From Paracoccaceae bacterium Fryx2 (GTDB taxonomy: Bacteria > Pseudomonadota > Alphaproteobacteria > Rhodobacterales > Rhodobacteraceae), in contig JAVSGI010000005.1 of assembly GCA_032334235.1 (NCBI GenBank), positions 124,001-188,000 on the forward strand: a stretch of 64,000 nucleotides of DNA, written 5' to 3'. Positions 1 through 9,011 of this stretch are shown here, in pieces (the stretch's first letter is position 1; every line of letters begins with the position of its first letter). The position numbers were made by a program, and so were the translations under genes. The notes below the pieces were generated by a model. It did no database searches. It had not been told where the DNA came from and saw only the letters and a list, made by a program, of their open reading frames with translations.

Positions 1-2
1 TG

Positions 3-224
3 GTCAAGGCCGGGCTCGACCCGCTTTATGACGACCGCGACGAACGTGCCGGGGCGAAATTCGCCACGATGGACCTGATCGGCCTGCCGTGGCGCATCAC
101 CGTTGGCCCGCGCGGGCTGGCGGCGGGCAAGGTGGAACTGACCTCGCGCCGCACCGGCATTTCGGAAGAGTTGACGGCCGACGAGGCCGTGGCGCGGGTG
201 GTGGCGATCTACGCCGCGATCTGA
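3..224 (+). CDS. proS: Proline--tRNA ligase, C-terminal end (partial)
   Basis: The reading frame is open from the left edge and ends at TGA 222-224, giving about 73 residues. They read like the C-terminal anticodon-binding domain of class II prolyl-tRNA synthetase: a [13 protein letters not shown] segment, then [16 protein letters not shown] and an ELTSRRTG segment near the end. The enzyme charges tRNA-Pro in the cytoplasm. The catalytic domain lies outside the window. A rho-independent terminator follows 60 bp downstream, so this is the last gene of its transcript. The family call is firm; class or editing-domain type cannot be judged. Confidence 0.85.
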   Translation, partial: VKAGLDPLYDDRDERAGAKFATMDLIGLPWRITVGPRGLAAGKVELTSRRTGISEELTADEAVARVVAIYAAI

Positions 225-283
225 CGGGCCGAGGGTCCGGGTCGAACCCCGGCCCCTCGGCCTCCGTCCGCGATGAACGCACG

Positions 284-320
284 CCGGGCAGCGGGATTTC
301 CGACTGCCCGGTTTTCTTTT
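284..320 (+). terminator. Rho-independent terminator after proS
   Basis: An 8-bp perfect stem CCGGGCAG / CTGCCCGG (284-291 and 304-311) with a 12-nt loop is followed by TTTTCTTTT. It separates proS from the RTX gene at 379. Confidence 0.85.
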
Positions 321-378
321 GCAGTTTTTCAGGCACACTTCCTGAATTTCATCCTCGAACAGTCCGGAAGGCATTTCC

Positions 379-2478
379 ATGGCCCTGATCACCGAGAACC
401 GCACGCTGGACGGATTTACCGACTTCACTCTGCTCGGGCGCGAATACGGGTGGGACGAGGGTTTCCTGGAAAGCGTCAGCGGCTGGTCCGGCGTCGGGCC
501 GGATACCTACCAGATAAACCTGACATTCCAGGGCGATCCCTGGATCGTCAGCCAGATGCGCTTTACCGGCGAGGCCGAACAGCGCCTGACCATCAGCGAT
601 GCCGCCGACGGGTTCGAGCGGCGGATCGACTTTCTGCGGCTTGGCCCGGGCGATGCCGACATCACGCTGCTGACCACGCGGATCAAGGTCATCCAGGGCT
701 ACGACAACGAAAACGTCACCCTGACACTGGGCAGCGGCCGCACCACCGCGATCGAGCTTTTCGACGGCCGCCACGAGATCACGGTCGGCAGCGGCAACGT
801 CGGCCTGATCAGCCTTGGCAATGGCGAGGACATCGTCACCGGCGGCAGCGGCAACATCGACGCGCTGATCATGGGCGAGGGGCGCAACACCTTCACCGGC
901 AGCGAGGGCTCTCTTGGCAGCTACGAGGGCTATGGCGGCAACGACACCGTGCATCTGGCCGGCGGCGGGGCGACCCAGATCAGCCTTGGCGCCGGCACCA
1001 ACATCCTGACCACCGGGACGGGATTTGTCGGGTCGGTGCTGTCCTACGGCGGCAACAACACCGTCAGCATCGGCACCGGCGGCGCACGCACCATCGGCTT
1101 CAGCGACGGTGTGGACAAGGTGACCATCAAGGCCGGAGCTTTCGTCGATGTGATCCAGCTTGGCGGCAACGACGACACGCTGACTTTGCAGGGCGGCGGC
1201 AACATGGCCAACCTTGGCGACGGCAACAACCGCTTCGTGATGGGCAAAGGCTTCCTCGGGTCGGTTTCGGCCGATGGCGGCAACGATACCTTCAGCATCG
1301 GGTCCGGCACGGTCGATCAGCTGCGCATGGGCAGCGGGCTGAACAGATTGACGCTGGGCGACGGGCGGATCGGCAGCGCAACGGGCTATGACGGGCGCGA
1401 CATCGTGAAGATCGGCGCTTTCGGGGCAATAGACCAGTTGATGCTCGGCAGCGGCAACAACACGGTGACGCTGGCCGGTGGCGCGCGGGTCAGCAGCTAT
1501 CTGGGCTCTGATGGTGCCGACATCATCACGCTGAACGGCGATGCGCGCATCCTGACGATCAAGGTCGATGGCGGCGAAAACGTCCTGACCACGAAAACCG
1601 GCAATGTCGAAAGCTACTACTCTTTCGGCGGCAACAACACCCTGACCATCGGCAGCGGCGGCGTGCAGCAGATGGTGTTCTCCGGCGACGGCGGCACGCA
1701 CAAGGTGACCTCGGACGGGTATGTCGGGTCGCTGACCACCTTCGGCGACAGCAGGAGCATCGTCGCCCTGGGGGCCGAGGGCGCGGGGGCGCTGCAACTG
1801 GGGGGCGGCAATGACCGGGTCACGACCGGCGCGGGGCATGTCGCCACCATCAGCACCGGAAGCGGCAACGACAGCGTGACCATGGGCACCGGCGGCGGCG
1901 CATTCGTGCGGCTGGGCGAGGGCAACGACACCATCCGCCTCAGCCGAACGGACCCCGGCAACGGCTTGCAGATTCAGGGTGGCGCGGGCACCGACACGGC
2001 CGATTTCAGCGGCCTGAACGCGGCTCTGACCATCAGGCTCGATGATGCCGGGGCGTGGCAGAACGTGGCGGCACCGGGGGGTGACCTCGAAACCGACGCC
2101 TTCGGCTTCTTCAGCCTGACCTCGATCGAGAACCTGATCGGCGGGCGTTTCGGTGACCGGCTGGAGGGGAGCAGCGCCGCCAACCGCCTGTCGGGCGGTG
2201 CGGGCAATGACGTGCTGATCGGGATGGGCGGCGATGACGTGCTGACCGGTGGCGGCGGGGCCGACGACTTCCTGTTCAACCCCGGTGACGGGCGCGACCG
2301 CATCACCGATTTCGCCCCGGGCCTCGACCAGATCGGCTTTGCCGCTGCGGCGAGCCTGTCCGACATCGCCTTTGCCCGCGCGGGCGCCGCCGTCCGCCTG
2401 ACGGTGGGCGATGTGGTGGTGCTGGTCGATGGCGTCACCGTGGCAGAGATGCGCGACGCCGACAACTTCCTGTTCTGA
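379..2478 (+). CDS. RTX-type beta-solenoid protein, probably secreted by a type I system
   Basis: 699 residues with no N-terminal signal peptide. Residues about 110-510 form a long run of roughly 20-residue repeats with the pattern GxNxVTxGxG followed by six residues and LGxG, typical of a parallel beta-solenoid. Canonical RTX calcium-binding repeats occur only near residues 590-640 (SGGAGNDVLIGMGGDDVLTG), followed by DGRDRITDFAPGLD and a C-terminus ending DADNFLF. This layout suggests export by a type I ABC system through a C-terminal signal, and folding outside the cell on calcium. No type I secretion genes lie nearby. The start follows a GGAAGG ribosome site. The biological role (adhesin, surface layer or other) is not known. 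Confidence 0.75.
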   Translation: MALITENRTLDGFTDFTLLGREYGWDEGFLESVSGWSGVGPDTYQINLTFQGDPWIVSQMRFTGEAEQRLTISDAADGFERRIDFLRLGPGDADITLLTTRIKVIQGYDNENVTLTLGSGRTTAIELFDGRHEITVGSGNVGLISLGNGEDIVTGGSGNIDALIMGEGRNTFTGSEGSLGSYEGYGGNDTVHLAGGGATQISLGAGTNILTTGTGFVGSVLSYGGNNTVSIGTGGARTIGFSDGVDKVTIKAGAFVDVIQLGGNDDTLTLQGGGNMANLGDGNNRFVMGKGFLGSVSADGGNDTFSIGSGTVDQLRMGSGLNRLTLGDGRIGSATGYDGRDIVKIGAFGAIDQLMLGSGNNTVTLAGGARVSSYLGSDGADIITLNGDARILTIKVDGGENVLTTKTGNVESYYSFGGNNTLTIGSGGVQQMVFSGDGGTHKVTSDGYVGSLTTFGDSRSIVALGAEGAGALQLGGGNDRVTTGAGHVATISTGSGNDSVTMGTGGGAFVRLGEGNDTIRLSRTDPGNGLQIQGGAGTDTADFSGLNAALTIRLDDAGAWQNVAAPGGDLETDAFGFFSLTSIENLIGGRFGDRLEGSSAANRLSGGAGNDVLIGMGGDDVLTGGGGADDFLFNPGDGRDRITDFAPGLDQIGFAAAASLSDIAFARAGAAVRLTVGDVVVLVDGVTVAEMRDADNFLF

Positions 2479-2620
2479 CGCGCAGGCGCCGCAATCCCGC
2501 CGGGTCGCGGATCGGTGTCTTGACGCGACCCGGTGCGCGCTGCACTGTCCGGCGAAAATCGGTCCGGCGAACACCGCGCCGGATCCGGGCAGTCAGATCA
2601 GGTCAGATCAAGGAGAAGAC

Positions 2621-3907
2621 GTGGCACACCGCACTCCGCCGTTCGCGCGGTTCGAATGGATGATTGCCTGGCGCTACCTGCGTGCCCGGCGGGCCGAGGG
2701 CGGCGTGTCGGTGATGACCTGGATCAGCCTGATCGGCATCACGCTGGCGGTCTTCGCGCTGATCGCCACGCTGGCGGTGCGGGCCGGGTTCCGGGCAGAG
2801 TTTGTCGATACCATCCTGGGCGCCAACGCCCATGTCACGCTCTATTCCCAGACTCATGTCGATGAAAGCGGCCAGAGCGTGCGCGGCTTTGCCGACTACG
2901 ACGTGCTGGCCGCCCAGCTTGCGGCCGTGCCGGGGGTGACGCGGGCGGCGCCGCTGGTCAAGGGGCAGGTGATGGCCTCGGCCGGCAGCACCAGCACCGG
3001 GGCCGAGGTGTTCGGCATGGCGCTGGCCGACCTGAAGACCATCCCGCGCGTCGGCGTCGGAGCCGATGCCTACGGCGACATCGACACCTACGATCAGGGC
3101 ATCGCCATCGGCTCGGGCATCGCGCGCGAACTGGGGGTCGGCCTTGGCGACCGGCTGCGGCTGATCTCGCCCAACGGGGTCAAGACCGCCTTCGGCACCA
3201 GCCCGCGCGTCAACGCCTACGAGGTGGTCTACATCTTCACCGCCGGGCGCTACGACATCGACCGCACCCGCATCTACATGCCGCTGGCCGAGGCGCAGAG
3301 CTATTTCAACCGCGAAGGCTTCGTCGACGAGTTCGAGATCATGGTGGCGCACCCCGAGGCGGTGGACGATCTTGCCCCCGCGCTGATGCAGGTCGGGGGC
3401 GCGAATGCGATGGTCTGGACCTGGCGCGATTCCGCAGGCAGTTTCCTGCGCGCGCTGGATATCGAGGACAACGTGATGTTCGTCATCCTGTCGATCCTGG
3501 TGCTGATCGCCGCGATGAACATCGTCTCGGGGCTGATCATGCTGGTCAAGAACAAGGGGCGCGACATCGGCATCCTGCGCACCATGGGGCTGACCGAAGG
3601 GTCGGTGCTGCGGGTGTTCTTCATCTGCGGCGCCTTCACCGGGCTTATCGGCACGGCGATGGGGGTGGTGCTGGGCTGCCTGTTCGCGGTCTACATCGAC
3701 CCGATCTTCAGTCTGGTGAACTACGTCGCGGGCGGCGGGGTCTGGGACCCGTCGATCCGCGGCATCTATGCGCTGCCCGCCAAGCTCCTGCCGGGCGACG
3801 TGGGCGCGGCGGTGGCGCTGTCGCTGGGGCTGTCGTTCGTGGTCACGATCTTTCCGGCACGCCGGGCGGCCCGGATGAACCCGGTGGAGGCGCTGCGCTA
3901 TGAATGA
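2621..3907 (+). CDS. lolC: Lipoprotein-releasing ABC transporter permease LolC/LolE family
   Basis: The protein is 428 residues from GTG 2621, chosen because AAGGAG lies 5 bases upstream; the open frame extends further up without a better site. It begins with a [14 protein letters not shown] amphipathic segment, then a first membrane helix ([18 protein letters not shown]), a large periplasmic MacB-like domain, and three C-terminal helices with the FtsX-type segment [16 protein letters not shown]. The family extracts outer-membrane lipoproteins from the inner membrane for transfer to LolA. The gene overlaps lolD by 8 bp. Many alphaproteobacteria have one LolC/E-type permease that forms a homodimer, so C versus E is a naming choice. 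Confidence 0.92.
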   Translation: MAHRTPPFARFEWMIAWRYLRARRAEGGVSVMTWISLIGITLAVFALIATLAVRAGFRAEFVDTILGANAHVTLYSQTHVDESGQSVRGFADYDVLAAQLAAVPGVTRAAPLVKGQVMASAGSTSTGAEVFGMALADLKTIPRVGVGADAYGDIDTYDQGIAIGSGIARELGVGLGDRLRLISPNGVKTAFGTSPRVNAYEVVYIFTAGRYDIDRTRIYMPLAEAQSYFNREGFVDEFEIMVAHPEAVDDLAPALMQVGGANAMVWTWRDSAGSFLRALDIEDNVMFVILSILVLIAAMNIVSGLIMLVKNKGRDIGILRTMGLTEGSVLRVFFICGAFTGLIGTAMGVVLGCLFAVYIDPIFSLVNYVAGGGVWDPSIRGIYALPAKLLPGDVGAAVALSLGLSFVVTIFPARRAARMNPVEALRYE

Positions 3908-4595
3908 CGCGATGCTGGCGCTCGACGGGCTGACCAAGGTCTACAACCGCGGCAAGCCCGGCGAGGTGGTGGTGCTGCGCGGCGCGACCCTGTCGGTGGC
4001 GCGGGGCGAGGTGGTGGCGCTGGTGGCGCCCTCCGGCGCGGGGAAATCGACGCTGCTGCACATCGCGGGCCTGCTCGACACGCCCGACGAGGGCACCGTG
4101 GCGATCGGCGGGCAGGCGATGGCGGGCCTCAGCGACCGGCTGCGGACCGAGGCGCGGCGCAAGGATGTGGGCTTCATCTACCAGTTCCACCACCTGCTGC
4201 CCGAGTTTTCGGCGCTGGAGAACATCGTGATCCCGCAGCTTGCCAACGGCACCCCGAGCCGCGAGGCCGAGGCGCGGGCGATGGACCTGCTGACCCGGGT
4301 GGGCATCGGCCCGCGCGCCGGGCACCGCCCCGCCGCCCTTTCCGGGGGCGAGCAGCAGCGGGTGGCCTTCTGCCGGGCGATGGCGAACCGGCCGCGCGTG
4401 CTGCTGGCCGACGAGCCGACCGGCAACCTCGACCCCGCCACCTCGGACCGGGTGTTCGGCGCGCTGATGGATCTGGTTCGCGATACCGGCCTTTCGGCGC
4501 TGATCGCGACCCACAACATGGATCTGGCCGCGCGGATGGACCGGGTGGTGCGGCTGGAGGCGGGCCGGGTCATTGCGTCGGCATCCGCTGCGTGA
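3900..4595 (+). CDS. lolD: Lipoprotein-releasing ABC transporter ATPase LolD
   Basis: 231 residues, the normal LolD length. Walker A is PSGAGKST (about residue 44), the signature is [14 protein letters not shown], Walker B is [12 protein letters not shown], and the switch histidine lies in ATHNMD. The region after the Q-loop ([15 protein letters not shown]) is typical of LolD. It powers lipoprotein release together with the permease upstream, with which it overlaps by 8 bp, indicating translational coupling. Confidence 0.95.
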   Translation: MNDAMLALDGLTKVYNRGKPGEVVVLRGATLSVARGEVVALVAPSGAGKSTLLHIAGLLDTPDEGTVAIGGQAMAGLSDRLRTEARRKDVGFIYQFHHLLPEFSALENIVIPQLANGTPSREAEARAMDLLTRVGIGPRAGHRPAALSGGEQQRVAFCRAMANRPRVLLADEPTGNLDPATSDRVFGALMDLVRDTGLSALIATHNMDLAARMDRVVRLEAGRVIASASAA

Positions 4596-4623
4596 TCCAA
4601 TGGATGAAACGAGGGAGGTTCCG

Positions 4624-5037
4624 ATGCGCATTCTGATACCGATCGCCGGTCTGGCGTTGAGCGGGGTGCTGGCGGCCTGCGTGATGCCGGGGTTCGAGAA
4701 GACCCCGACCGGGGCCGAGGATTTCGCGGTGTTCTGTTCGGCCTGCCACGGGTCGGGCGGGCGGGGCAACGGCGAGATGGCGGCGACGCTGGATCGCAGG
4801 CCGACCGACCTGACGCGGTTGGCGGCGGGCAATGGCGGGGTGTTTCCGATGGCCCGGGTGATGAGCAAGGTCTATGGCTATGCCGGCGAGTCCGGGCCGA
4901 AGGACGCGCTGATGCCGCCCTTCGGTGACCTGCTGGAGGGCAAGATGGTGCTGTATGACAGCGGTGACGGAATCGAAACGCCGACCCCGCTGCGGCTGGT
5001 GCAGCTGGCGGAATATGTCCGGGGGTTGCCGGGCTGA
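4624..5037 (+). CDS. Cytochrome c-like lipoprotein
   Basis: 137 residues starting at ATG 4624 behind GGGAGG. A lipoprotein signal peptide ends in LSGVLAAC, with the modified cysteine at about residue 19. A single heme-binding CSACH motif follows near residue 40 (VFCSACHGSGGRGNGE), as in small class I c-type cytochromes. It probably sits in the periplasm anchored by lipid and carries electrons; its partner is unknown. It lies 28 bp after lolD and may be cotranscribed. A conserved methionine ligand cannot be assigned with confidence: candidates lie in the PMARVMSKV and ALMPPFGDL segments. Confidence 0.75.
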   Translation: MRILIPIAGLALSGVLAACVMPGFEKTPTGAEDFAVFCSACHGSGGRGNGEMAATLDRRPTDLTRLAAGNGGVFPMARVMSKVYGYAGESGPKDALMPPFGDLLEGKMVLYDSGDGIETPTPLRLVQLAEYVRGLPG

Positions 5038-5051
5038 TTTCACGCGTGAAA
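5038..5051. other. Perfect 14-bp palindrome between convergent genes
   Basis: TTTCACGCGTGAAA overlaps the final base of the cytochrome stop region. It is fully self-complementary and could be a protein-binding site or hairpin. Function unknown. Confidence 0.5.
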
Positions 5052-5072
5052 GCGGACGCAAGTCATTGAAAA

Positions 5073-5103
5073 AAAGGGTTTTTATGCCGCGTATTAACCC
5101 TTT
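5073..5103 (-). terminator. Likely bidirectional terminator between cytochrome and DUF1194 genes
   Basis: AAAGGGTT (5073-5080) pairs with AACCCTTT (5096-5103). An A-run (5069-5075) on the + strand gives a U-tract for the minus-strand transcript. It overlaps the stop codon of the DUF1194 gene. Confidence 0.55.
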
Positions 5104-5810
5104 GGCAAGGGTCTGGGCGCCCTCGGCAGAGTGTCGCCCGGCATCAGACCCGCGATTTCAAGGATCAGTTTGCGCCGCACTGCCCGGGCGAAGCTGTCGC
5201 GCCCGTCAGCGGTGACGACGAATGCGCCCGGCCCGCCGATGATCCGCTCGGCATACTCCGCTTCCAGGTTGGAGCCGGAGCGGCCCGGATCGCCGGGGCG
5301 CAGGATCGGCAGGCCGTTGATGGTGATGTTGGCCGCCAGAACTTCGGCACGGGCTTCGGCAATCCCGGGGCCGGACCAGTTGTTGATGCTGTCGCCGGAA
5401 AAGTCGATCACCCGGCGCAGGCCGGTGATTTCGTTGGCGTCGATCAGACGCCGCCCCTCCAGCAGCGCGGCACCGATGGCATTGCGCCCATAGGCCAGAC
5501 GCGGCGGAGGCACGAGTTGCGCGGCAAAGGCCGCGGCCGTCTCGGGGCCGTCGATGATCGTCCAGTCGACCACCGTCACCTGATTGGCCGCCCATTCGAC
5601 GTAAGTGACCGCAATGGTGCCGGTCAGCGTGCTTTGTATCGCGTAGACCACGTCGGGGTGTGTGATGGCGGCGGCATAGCCCTGGCGTTGCAGGTCGATC
5701 TCGGACTGGTCGATCGAGCCCGAGGCATCGGCCAGCAGCACGAGTTCCAGATCCACCTCCTGGGCGTGGAGGGGCAGGGCGAGCAAAAGGCTGATCAGAA
5801 TCGCGCGCAT
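5094..5810 (-). CDS. DUF1194 (von Willebrand A-like) secreted protein
   Basis: 238 residues with a short signal peptide (MRAILISLLLALPLHAQ, cleavage after HA). The mature part begins with VDLELVLLADASGSID, where DASGS matches the metal-ion-dependent adhesion site (DxSxS) of VWA domains. The segment RRVIDFSGDSINNW is characteristic of DUF1194. Probably periplasmic or secreted; the ligand is unknown. It is convergent with the cytochrome gene and monocistronic as far as can be seen. Confidence 0.85.
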   Translation of the reverse strand: MRAILISLLLALPLHAQEVDLELVLLADASGSIDQSEIDLQRQGYAAAITHPDVVYAIQSTLTGTIAVTYVEWAANQVTVVDWTIIDGPETAAAFAAQLVPPPRLAYGRNAIGAALLEGRRLIDANEITGLRRVIDFSGDSINNWSGPGIAEARAEVLAANITINGLPILRPGDPGRSGSNLEAEYAERIIGGPGAFVVTADGRDSFARAVRRKLILEIAGLMPGDTLPRAPRPLPKG

Positions 5811-5848
5811 GGCTTGAAGGTTAGGGCACGCGGCCGGGAAGGCAAATG

Positions 5849-5917
5849 CTAAAGGCCCAGGACCTTGCGCAGATGTGCATTGGCGCGGGTCTGCCAGCCC
5901 TTTTCTCGGGATTGCAC
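5849..5917 (-). pseudogene. Possible C-terminal remnant of a truncated native gene
   Basis: Reading the minus strand, the last about 22 codons before TAG at 5849-5851 end in GWQTRANAHLRKVLGL. This is a plausible charged C-terminal helix in GC-rich DNA. Upstream of about 5917 the composition drops sharply into the AT-rich block carrying the RelA/SpoT gene, and the frame stops looking like a protein. I read this as the tail of a gene cut when the foreign block arrived. The original product is not identified. Confidence 0.3.
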
Positions 5918-5969
5918 ATTGTTCATTACCATGGAAATGTGAAGCTGAAACGCAAAGGCTGTCTCTCTT

Positions 5970-6974
5970 ATGTCCTTACCCTCGAAAAGCAGTGTTCGAA
6001 ATGCCGGAAAAAGGATCGCTGAGTGTGGCGGCCTTATGGCTCGGCCGGATGACGTCGATATGCTGGATGACTGGCGCAAGGCTCACCTCGAGCCTCTTTC
6101 GGCGATTGCGATGTGGTTGCGACGCCCTTCCCTAGACGCAACTGGGCTTGCTCCAGCGCAAAGACTAAAGCGCCGAGATACTTTAATCGAGAAGCTCATT
6201 TCGGGGAGGGCCAAAGATGCAGCCACAATGCATGATCTTGGTGGATGCAGACTAATATTTTCAAGTATTGATACACTGAATAAGTTTCGGGTGTACTTGG
6301 AGAAAGAAAGTCGCGCTCGGCATAAACTGCAGCATGACAGTAGCAAATACGATTACATCGCCCGCCCAAAGCCGACCGGCTACCGTGGCGTTCACTATGT
6401 CTACGGATATGTTCCTTCGTCACAAGATCGTTTAGACTTGTCGGGTCTGAAAATTGAAGTGCAACTTAGAACCGACGTCCAGCATGCTTGGGCGACGGCG
6501 GTGGAAATTGCCGATCTAGTTCTGGATGCTCGAACGAAATTTGAAGATGGCACGGGCCAGTATGGGGAGTTTTTTCGGCTGGCAAGCGAAATACTGGCCA
6601 GATACCATGAAAAGATGAAGAGTTGTGTTGCCGACCTTGGTGATAGAGAGCTTGTCTTGAGATTTCGTGATCTTGAGGCCAGTATTGGACTGTTGGATCG
6701 ATTGGCCAAGCTGCGAGAACAAGGGGACTTGACCAAGATTAAGCAACATACGGTTTTAGCTTTCCAGAATGATGATACACTGGAGATTTTTGGTTACACG
6801 AAAGCATCTCGAGCCGTCGAAAAGGAAAGAGAACTACTGGCTCATCCAGATTGCTCAAACGTCGTCTATGTTCGTGCCTCGACACCACGCTCAATTAGAA
6901 GCTCGTATAGAAACTATCTAACCAATCCGGCAGACTTCGTGCAGCTACTAAATGATGCAGTTCAAAATCTTTAA
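5970..6974 (+). CDS. RelA/SpoT-domain protein (putative alarmone synthetase), likely acquired
   Basis: 334 residues; ATG 6036 (residue 23) is a possible shorter start and neither has a strong ribosome site. The synthetase fold is recognisable: HDLGGCRLIF (about 88-97), YDYIARPKPTGYRGVHYVYGY (127-147) and KIEVQLRTDVQHAWA (161-175). These match the DxxGxR, Y-DYI-PK-GYR-H and ExQxRT motifs of (p)ppGpp synthetases. There is no HD hydrolase, TGS or ACT domain, so it is a stand-alone enzyme of about 330 residues. Its DNA is visibly AT-richer than all neighbours and uses many A/T-ending codons. It ends 4 bp inside the parE tail. It could be a stress alarmone synthetase, or a toxic synthetase of the toxSAS/CapRel kind. 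Confidence 0.8.
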   Translation: MSLPSKSSVRNAGKRIAECGGLMARPDDVDMLDDWRKAHLEPLSAIAMWLRRPSLDATGLAPAQRLKRRDTLIEKLISGRAKDAATMHDLGGCRLIFSSIDTLNKFRVYLEKESRARHKLQHDSSKYDYIARPKPTGYRGVHYVYGYVPSSQDRLDLSGLKIEVQLRTDVQHAWATAVEIADLVLDARTKFEDGTGQYGEFFRLASEILARYHEKMKSCVADLGDRELVLRFRDLEASIGLLDRLAKLREQGDLTKIKQHTVLAFQNDDTLEIFGYTKASRAVEKERELLAHPDCSNVVYVRASTPRSIRSSYRNYLTNPADFVQLLNDAVQNL

Positions 6975-8926
6975 ACATCCAACTCCTCCACGAACCGCGC
7001 ATTCTCCTGGATATACTGGAACCGCAGTTCCGGCTTTTTCCCCATCAGGCGTTCCACCAGGTCGGAGGTTTCTCCCGGCTCGTCCTCGTCGATGCTGACC
7101 CGGATCAGCTTGCGGGTCAGGGGGTTCATCGTGGTGTCTTTCAGGTCTTTCGCGTCCATCTCGCCCAGCCCCTTGAAGCGCTGCACGTCGATCTTGCCCT
7201 TGCCACCAAGGCCCTTGGCGAGCCAGAGTTCCTTTTCGGCATCATCCGCGACATAGAGCCGCCGCGCGCCCTGTGTCAGGCGGTAGAGCGGCGGGCAGGC
7301 GAGGTAGAGGTGGCCCTTGTCGATCAGCGGGCGCATCTGGGTGAAGAAGAAGGTCATCAGCAGGCTGGCGATGTGGGCGCCATCTACGTCGGCGTCGGTC
7401 ATGATGATGATCTTGTCGTAGCGCAGGTCGTCGACCTTGAAGCGGGTGCCCATCGAGACGCCGAGCGCCTCGCAGATGTCGCGGATCTCGGTGTTGTCGT
7501 TGAGCTTGGCGGAGGCTGCGCCCAGCACGTTCAGGATCTTGCCTTTCAGCGGCAGCAGCGCCTGGGTCTCGCGTTCGCGCGCGCCCTTGGCGGAGCCGCC
7601 GGCGCTGTCGCCCTCGACGATGAACAGTTCGGTCCCCTCGCGGGTTTTCGAGGTGCAGTCGGTCAGCTTGCCGGGCAGGCGCAGCTTCTTGGTGGCGGTC
7701 TTGCGGGCGGTTTCCTTTTCCTGGCGGCGGCGCAGGCGTTCCTCGGCGCGCAGCACGAGGAAATCGAGGATCGCCCCTGCCGACCGGGTGTCGTTGGCCA
7801 GCCAGTTGTCGAAATGGTCGCGCACCGCCTGTTCGACGTAACGCTGCGCTTCTTCGGTGGACAGGCGGTCCTTGGTCTGGCCGACGAATTGCGGCTCGCG
7901 GATGAAGACGGAAATCAGCGCGCAGCCGCCGGCCAGCATGTCGTCGCGGCTGATCAGCTCGGCCTTGCGGTTCTTGACCAGCTCGCCATAGGCGCGGATG
8001 CCTTTCAGGATGGCATACCAGAAGCCGGCCTCGTGGGTGCCGCCCTCGGGGGTCGGGACGGTGTTGCAGTAGGACTGGATGAAGCCGTCGCGCGCCGGAG
8101 TCCAGTTGATCGCCCATTCGACCGAGCCGGGGACGCCGAACTTCTCGGGGAAGCCGACCTTGCCGGCGAAGGGGCGGTCGGCGTAGGTGGTGGTCTTTTC
8201 AAGCTGTTCGTTGAGGTAGTCGCACAGGCCGCCGGGGAAGTGGAACACCGCTTCGGCCGGGGTTTCGCTGTCGGAGATGGCGGATTTCCAGCGGATCTCG
8301 ACGCCCGAGAACAGGTAGGCTTTCGAGCGCGCCATCTTCATCAGGCGGGCGGGCTTGAATTGCAGGGAGCCGAAGATTTCGGGGTCGGGGTGGAACATCA
8401 CCGAGGTGCCGCGGCGGTTGGGGGCGGGGCCGACCTTGACGATCGGGCCCTGCGGGATGCCGCGCGAGAAGCTCTGGGTATAAAGCTCGCGGTTGCGGGC
8501 GACCTCGACCTTCATCACGTCGGACAGGGCGTTGACCACCGAGGCGCCCACCCCGTGCAGGCCGCCCGAGGTTTCATAGGCCTTGCCGCCGAACTTGCCG
8601 CCGGAATGGAGGGTGCAGAGGATGACTTCCAGCGCAGACTTGCCGGGGAACTTGGGGTGCGGGTCGATCGGGATGCCGCGGCCGTTGTCGCGGATCGTCA
8701 CCGAATGGTCGGCGTGCAGTTCGACCTCGATGCGGGTGGCGTGGCCTGCCACCGCCTCGTCCATCGCGTTGTCGAGCACCTCGGCCACCAGATGGTGCAG
8801 CGCGCGTTCGTCGGTGCCGCCGATATACATGCCGGGGCGTTTGCGCACCGGTTCCAGCCCTTCGAGAACCTCGATGCTGGAGGCATCGTAGGTTTCGGTG
8901 GTGCCGGAAAGCAGGTCATTCGCCAT
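6971..8926 (-). CDS. parE: DNA topoisomerase IV subunit B
   Basis: 651 residues, normal for ParE and shorter than GyrB of many species. The GHKL ATPase domain shows LDNAMDEA, IRDNGRGIPIDPHPKFPGKS and the lid GGLHGVGASVVNALS; the TOPRIM domain shows VEGDSAGGSAKGARERETQA, PLKGKILNV and DADVDGAHI. With ParC it decatenates daughter chromosomes. The IDPHPKFPGKS region and the overall length support ParE over GyrB. Its stop codon overlaps that of the convergent RelA/SpoT gene. Confidence 0.95.
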   Translation of the reverse strand: MANDLLSGTTETYDASSIEVLEGLEPVRKRPGMYIGGTDERALHHLVAEVLDNAMDEAVAGHATRIEVELHADHSVTIRDNGRGIPIDPHPKFPGKSALEVILCTLHSGGKFGGKAYETSGGLHGVGASVVNALSDVMKVEVARNRELYTQSFSRGIPQGPIVKVGPAPNRRGTSVMFHPDPEIFGSLQFKPARLMKMARSKAYLFSGVEIRWKSAISDSETPAEAVFHFPGGLCDYLNEQLEKTTTYADRPFAGKVGFPEKFGVPGSVEWAINWTPARDGFIQSYCNTVPTPEGGTHEAGFWYAILKGIRAYGELVKNRKAELISRDDMLAGGCALISVFIREPQFVGQTKDRLSTEEAQRYVEQAVRDHFDNWLANDTRSAGAILDFLVLRAEERLRRRQEKETARKTATKKLRLPGKLTDCTSKTREGTELFIVEGDSAGGSAKGARERETQALLPLKGKILNVLGAASAKLNDNTEIRDICEALGVSMGTRFKVDDLRYDKIIIMTDADVDGAHIASLLMTFFFTQMRPLIDKGHLYLACPPLYRLTQGARRLYVADDAEKELWLAKGLGGKGKIDVQRFKGLGEMDAKDLKDTTMNPLTRKLIRVSIDEDEPGETSDLVERLMGKKPELRFQYIQENARFVEELDV

Positions 8927-9011
8927 GGGATGCTCGATTCTTGTTATGGGTCGTATGGGGTATCAGTAGAACATCCCGGGGGCGAGGGACGCAAGATGTG
9001 GGGGCGGCAGG

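Noticed and set aside
349-2574. Long minus-strand open frame opposite the RTX gene
   Set aside because: It mirrors the repetitive GC-rich gene on the plus strand; no ribosome site or recognisable domain.
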